NCBI GenBank assembly: GCA_963971405.1
Contig: OZ020486.1
Span: 24,513,419-24,577,418, forward strand
Direction of reading: 5' to 3'
Length of the DNA: 64,000 nt
DNA from: Psococerastis gibbosa
Taxonomy: Eukaryota; Arthropoda; Insecta; Psocodea; Psocidae
Below, one piece after another: positions 59,796-64,000 of the stretch (positions are counted from its first letter, which is position 1; each line of letters opens with the position of its first letter). The notes under the pieces are model-generated. The model was given only the letters and a program-made list of their open reading frames with translations, did no database searches and was not told the origin of the DNA. A program made the position numbers and the translations under genes.

Positions 59796-60486
59796 CAAGC
59801 CCGTAGCCAGGACTTTTTTTTCGGGGGTGGCTGTGGCGACTGTGATTCTATCTAGTGTAAATTTATTTCTTGAGAATTCAATTGTGTCTAGTGTATTGGC
59901 TATGGTGTTACTCTTATCCAGTATATGATAGCATAGGCAATTTATTGGAGGTTTTAGCCTCGGTGCGAATATAAGCTATATATAATAATATTTTGCGGAA
60001 TAAACCGTAATGTTATCATTATCACGGTTTAGATAGTTTAGAAATAATATTGCATTTAACCCAAAGAGGGGGCCCGGGGGAAAAATTTGAAAATATAAGT
60101 GCAAAATAATGGGGTTTTACGCATTTTAACAGTAGTAAAGTATGGATTTTACAAAGCTTACAAAAGAATGCATATTAATAAAAATTAACCCCGTGGGAAA
60201 AATGTGAAAATGTAGGTGCAACACAATGGGGTTTTACAGCAGGAAAGCTTGGAAAGGAATGCATATTCATATTCCAAACAGGGTCTCCCCGGGGAAATTT
60301 TTTGGAAAAAATAGCTCCGAAATAGTGGTGTTGTATGATTTTAACAGCAGTAAAGTGTATAATTTACTGAGGAAGACGTACTCATGCTACCGAACTAAAT
60401 TTATTTAATTCCCCCAACTTTTCATTTCGGGGGGAGGGGCTGCACTCCAATAAGCCCCCCCCCCTTGGGGCTTGGCTACGGCCTTG
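59796..60486 (+). mobile_element. GTAGCC-family element, fourth level
   Basis: It begins CAAGCCCGTAGCCAGG and ends CTTGGCTACGGCCTTG. It carries the family body (GGGTGGCTGTGGCGACTGTG, ATTTTAACAGCAGTAAAG, a terminal G and C tract). The flanking 8-mers match at about six positions only. At 691 bp it is one of the few near-complete family members and contains no long frame. Confidence 0.82.
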
Positions 60487-60616
60487 ATTCATGATAGAAT
60501 AGGCACATCAAACGTCAAATTATTGGCGGATTTATAGCATTCGCGCGGGCACAGGCAGATAATATTTTGCCGAAATGCGGACCAAATATCAACGATTTCA
60601 GTATGACGGTATATAA

Positions 60617-60786
60617 ATAAAATAAATAAGGACTCTTTTTGTTCTATTACTAAGCCAACCTGGCGGAGTTAGGGCTATAAAGCCCTCTCTTACACTCAAC
60701 TAGGAAGGCCCGGGACCACCTGCTTTACATGCCCTCCGAAGCATTGCCAGAAATCGTAGGAAGTGTAGGACTCGAACCAACAACCT
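60617..60786 (-). repeat. tRNA-derived SINE (family 1), head truncated
   Basis: It contains the family 1 tail and body (ACTAAGCCAACCTGGCGGAG, ACATGCCCTCCGAAGCA) and a B box in reverse (GGACTCGAACC), then stops. TATATA occurs on both sides and may be its target duplication. Confidence 0.82.
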
Positions 60787-61491
60787 ATATAGATAGTACA
60801 GAAATAATATTGCATTTAACTGAAAGAGGAGGGCCCGGGGGATTTTGTAAATATAAGAGCGAAACAGTGGGGGTTAACGCATTTTAAAAGCAGTAACGTA
60901 TAGATTTAACAAAACGTACAAAGAAATTCCTATTCATATTACGGCGAACAGGGGGGGGGGGGGGTCTCCACCTGAGAAAACGTTTTGATAAAAATTTGAA
61001 CAGCAGTAAAGTTTATAAATCACAGAGGAAGGCTACCTAGGAAGAAACCCTAGGCTAGGGCCTAAATCCGGCCCTGTGCCTGTGTCCGCACCAAAGCTGA
61101 ATCCGCCAATAAATTGACGTTTGTTGTGCCTACGCAATATATGAGTAACACCATAACCTTTAAAGGATACAGTAGCTATACAATTGAGTTCTCAAGAAAA
61201 CAGTTTAGATTAAATAGGATCACAGTCGCCACAGGCCCCCCTCTCACGGAAATATATCTTGGCTACGCCCTTGAGATCCGACATCATTCGAAGTTCTGAA
61301 CTATCAAACGCTTTAAATTTTTGTGAATCGAAAATCCCATTCTCGACCTAACATAGCCTATAACAGGGTCTAGAACGCTAAAAACTGCAAATAAATACCT
61401 CTATTATGGTGCATAGATCCAGTGGCAAAATACATTTTTTGGGAGTATCCTATCCTTAACCACCGCAAAATTAAACAAAAGCGCCATCATA

Positions 61492-61630
61492 AAAGAAACG
61501 ATCGGATTTTAATCAAACATGCCTTCCTATTTATCAAATTAGTATAGGTACCGAGATAAATAATATTATTTACTATGTCTATATAGTAAATAATTTTCCC
61601 ATGGTTAAATCTCGGTTGCCTCGAAATACC
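61492..61630 (-). repeat. Diverged family M end fragment
   Basis: CAAACATGCCTTCCTATTTATC and TAAATAATTTTCCCATGGTTAA match the first 140 bp of copy 1 with many changes. Confidence 0.65.
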
Positions 61631-62255
61631 TGATCCTAAAGCACACTGAATTGTTCGATGAGACGCAGCCCGTAACCACGATTTCATTTCAGGGAGGAAT
61701 GCCAATGCGATCCTATAGTACAGTCACTATAGTACAGTCACTCAAATCGCGTAAAACCCCACTATTTCAGCCCTATTTTTAAAAAAAAAAAAAAAAAAAA
61801 AAAAAGGAGACCTCGGCCCCCCTTCCCCCTATTCGCCAATATATTCATTGCCCGTAAAGTATAAAACGTATTACTCTCAATATGTGTAAGACCCCAATAA
61901 TTTAGCTCTATTTTTCAAAATGTTTCACGCGGGGGAGAGCCCCCCCCCCCCCCAGGCCTACTGCCTATTGCCTTTTGTTAACATAAATGAAAACTACAAT
62001 ATAATTATGTGAATTTAAAGAAAATCGTTGGAGCCGTTTTCGAGAAAACAATTTTTTTAGCCGTTTTCTTTTAGTTTTTTTGAGAGCGAAACCCCCCAAA
62101 ATAACCGGTACGTGTCGATTACTTGATAGTATAATTTTATAATTTAACAGAAATACACACTTATTTATTTAGAATTAATGGGACAATTTTAGTAGATATT
62201 TTTATGATATAGGCCTAATTTAATGGCCTAATTTAATGACCTCGTCTTGAATAAC

Positions 62256-62257
<2 letters not shown>
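61631..62257. other. No gene; decayed repeat pieces
   Basis: A GTAGCC-type left end (CAGCCCGTAACCACG) is at about 61668, an A run of about 24 at 61781-61805 and a C13 tract near 61945. At 61980-62100 there is a family M interior piece (AAAATCGTTGGAGCCGTTTT). Confidence 0.55.

Positions 62258-62286
<29 letters not shown>
62258..62286. repeat. AAT microsatellite
   Basis: About nine AAT units end just before GCGTGTATTTATC. Confidence 0.9.
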
Positions 62287-62287
<1 letters not shown>

Positions 62288-62327
62288 CGTGTATTTATCA
62301 AAAGGTATTACAAATTATACTGAAACC

Positions 62328-63018
62328 CAGTGGCGGCTCGTCCATAAGGGCACTGGGGCTACAGCCCTCCCATAATTTTACAGGCAAACAAAGCAATTTC
62401 CTTTTAATAATAATAATAATAATGAAATAATAATATGCTATTCTGAAGAAAAATGCAACTGCTACAATTCGGCTATGCTATGTGCGTGCTCTGGGCAACT
62501 TGGGGCAATTTTCAATTTAGCCCCGGGTCGCCATGGCAACCGAGTCAGGCAAAAGTTAAGAAGATCGTTCGCACCATTGAAAAGGTGTACACAACTTTTC
62601 TCTTATGGACCTTGCAATGCAATTCATGCCATATGCATTTATACATGGGCAGCGGGGCAGCGCCCCAAAAATGACTTTAAATGTTTCGTATTAATAATAT
62701 CGTTGAATATTGGTATTTTTTTAAAATCATAATTATAAGAGTTATTTTTGAGAAGAGTTTCACTATTTTGTCATGACTGATGATTATTATAAAATTTCTC
62801 AAAGAAGAATTTTTGACTAGGGAAGTCAGGTTCTGCCCAACGGCCAGGCAGGGTAATGTAAACAAATATTACAAAAATGTAAACAGCGAGTGATAGACTT
62901 GTTTGCCACATCGAAATGCCGAAGAATCTATTTGTTATTCAAGTAGTGGTAAGTTATATGCTATTACTTTATTACAATTCGTTGCCCCACCATTTTGATA
63001 CACCACGGGCCGCCACTG
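62328..63018. mobile_element. hAT-type element, perfect 8-bp TSD
   Basis: The ends are CAGTGGCGGCTCGTCC and GGGCCGCCACTG. The exact duplication CTGAAACC lies at 62320-62327 and 63019-63026. It is 691 bp, contains a TAA microsatellite at about 62405-62422, and has only short frames (73 and 85 codons) without a transposase motif. Confidence 0.95.
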
Positions 63019-63026
63019 CTGAAACC

Positions 63027-63372
63027 AAAGCCAAAAAAACGCATTGGGATCACCACACAATTTACAGTAGGCCTAGTAAAATTATTTGTCCGTGCCACTA
63101 GCATTACTTTTACTTTTATACTGTACCTTTGAGTTTGAGTAGACTTCATGGCCCTGCCCCCCCCCCCCCGAAAAAGGATTTATGGGACTTTTGTCTATCA
63201 AATTAAATTGACCCCTCCTTAACAAACAAGACAGCGTCAGCATCAATACCATTCTAATTGTGCAATCGGGGGCTACAATTGTCTTTCAAACTTAAAATCT
63301 GACCTGGTGACGGACAGATTAGGAATCGACAGGGTCGGATTTGCCAAAAAAAAAAACACAACAAGAAAGTGA
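63027..63372. other. No gene recognised
   Basis: Contains a C12 tract at about 63157-63169 and an A11 run near 63346. Nothing else recognised. Confidence 0.45.
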
Positions 63373-64000
63373 GGGGGGGGGGCTGTGGTGACTACAATCC
63401 TATCTAGTGTAAAATGGTCTTTTGGGAGCTCAATTGTATCCTGTGTGTATTCTCTATGTAAAGTTATGGTGTTACTCAAATATATTGTATAATAGGAAAG
63501 GCATATCAAACGTCAATTTACTGGCGGACTTATAGCTTTGGTGCAGACACAGGCAAATAATATTTTGCGGCTATGCGGACTAAATCAGTAAAACGTAGTG
63601 TAATTAATTATTACAACGGTTTCGATTGTATAGAAATACTATTGGATTTAACCCCCGGGGGAAAAATTGGAAACTATAAGCTAGTGCAAAATAGTGGGGG
63701 TTTACGCATTTTAACAGTAAGTAGAGTATAGATTTTAAAAAGCTTACGAAGGAATTGTTATTCATATTGCTGCAAACCCCCTGTTTGCTGCCCGGGGGTC
63801 TACCCAGAGGGGAAATATTAATTTTTGAAAAATAGGTAGGAAAAATATTGAGATTTTACTATTTTAACAGTAGTAAAGCATTATAATTTACAGAGGAAGG
63901 CATATTCATGTCACTGCACTAGATTTATTTATTTCTCAACTTTTAATTTCGGAAATGGGGAGCTACAGCCAGCAGCCTAATAAGCCCCCTTGCCTACGGC
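63373..64000 (+). mobile_element. GTAGCC-family element, runs off the window
   Basis: GGGGGGGGGCTGTGGTGACT begins the copy, whose left terminal repeat is missing. The body follows the family order: ATCCTATCTAGTGTAAA, TTTTGCGGCTATGCGGACTA, two TTTTAACAGTA-GTA blocks, and GAGGAAGGCATATTCATG. It ends CCCCCTTGCCTACGGC at the window edge. No transposase frame. Confidence 0.85.

Larger units (their letters stand above)
59654..61035 (+). mobile_element. GTAGCC-family element, third level
   Basis: It starts CAAGGCCGTAACTAGG. Its body is interrupted by a same-family copy (59796-60486) and by a SINE (60617-60786), and resumes ATTCATGATAGAATAGGCAC after the first and TAGATAGTACAGAAATAATA after the second. 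It ends abruptly at CAGAGGAAGGCTACC, so the right end is lost. Confidence 0.8.
59327..61076. mobile_element. hAT-type element, second level, perfect 8-bp TSD
   Basis: The ends are CAGGCCCGGATTTAGG and CCTAAATCCGGCCCTG, an essentially perfect 16-bp inverted repeat. The exact duplication TGCCTGTG lies at 59319-59326 and 61077-61084. It contains a further GTAGCC-family copy (about 59654-61035). Confidence 0.95.
58864..61273 (-). mobile_element. GTAGCC-family element, outermost level of a four-level nest
   Basis: The left end has GACCGTAGGCAAGG with a long G run, and the right end CTTGGCTACGCCCTTG. Its body is continuous with the family consensus in reverse: GGGGGGCTGATTGGGCTGCA, AAAATTTACTTGTTAAAATC, and after the inner element GCACCAAAGCTGAATCCGCC. 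It is split by the hAT at 59327-61076. A clean target duplication was not found. Confidence 0.8.

Noticed and set aside
1-64000. Bacterial, plasmid, phage or viral origin of the window
   Set aside because: Introns, SINEs, LINE and Penelope-like remnants and the lack of compact coding argue for an animal nuclear genome; no viral gene was recognised.

Overview
This window looks like non-coding, repeat-dominated DNA from an invertebrate animal genome, most likely an arthropod. Introns, tRNA-derived SINEs, LINE and Penelope-like remnants and many non-autonomous DNA transposons all point to a metazoan nucleus. There are no operons, no rRNA genes and no open frame longer than about 195 codons. The arthropod assignment is an inference from the one host gene found, whose exons resemble the IQ-motif (calmodulin-binding) proteins of the neuromodulin/neurogranin/igloo group. 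The species cannot be named from sequence alone.

Host gene: two plus-strand internal exons (24504-24656 and 48572-48690) each encode one IQ motif. Their splice sites and reading phases join exactly across a 23,915-bp intron. A CpG-rich stretch ending in a consensus donor near 3369 could be a 5' untranslated exon of the same gene, but this is speculative. No start-codon exon or terminal exon was recognised, so the window probably lies inside a long gene whose introns have filled with transposable elements.

Mobile DNA: at least 17 hAT-type non-autonomous elements can be delimited to the base. Twelve have perfect 8-bp target-site duplications and five have one mismatch. Most carry long G or C homopolymers just inside their ends. 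Several are nested: three levels at 7289-9232 and about four levels at 58864-61273. Other elements are a TA-flanked Tc1/mariner-type MITE (29523-29935), several long foldback elements (1829-2473, 6228-7110, 21779-22170, 35416-35555, 40083-40404), an ~850-bp family with an internal CAGA/TCTG microsatellite (five good copies and several fragments), two tRNA-derived SINE families, a Penelope-like GIY-YIG remnant (17590-18171), an RTE-like LINE remnant (52045-52603), a LINE C-terminus (27849-27989) and a broken DDE transposase (27445-27700). A compound minisatellite lies at 49461-49755.

Nothing else looks like a gene. The short open frames elsewhere have no recognisable domain and mostly run through repeats or homopolymers.
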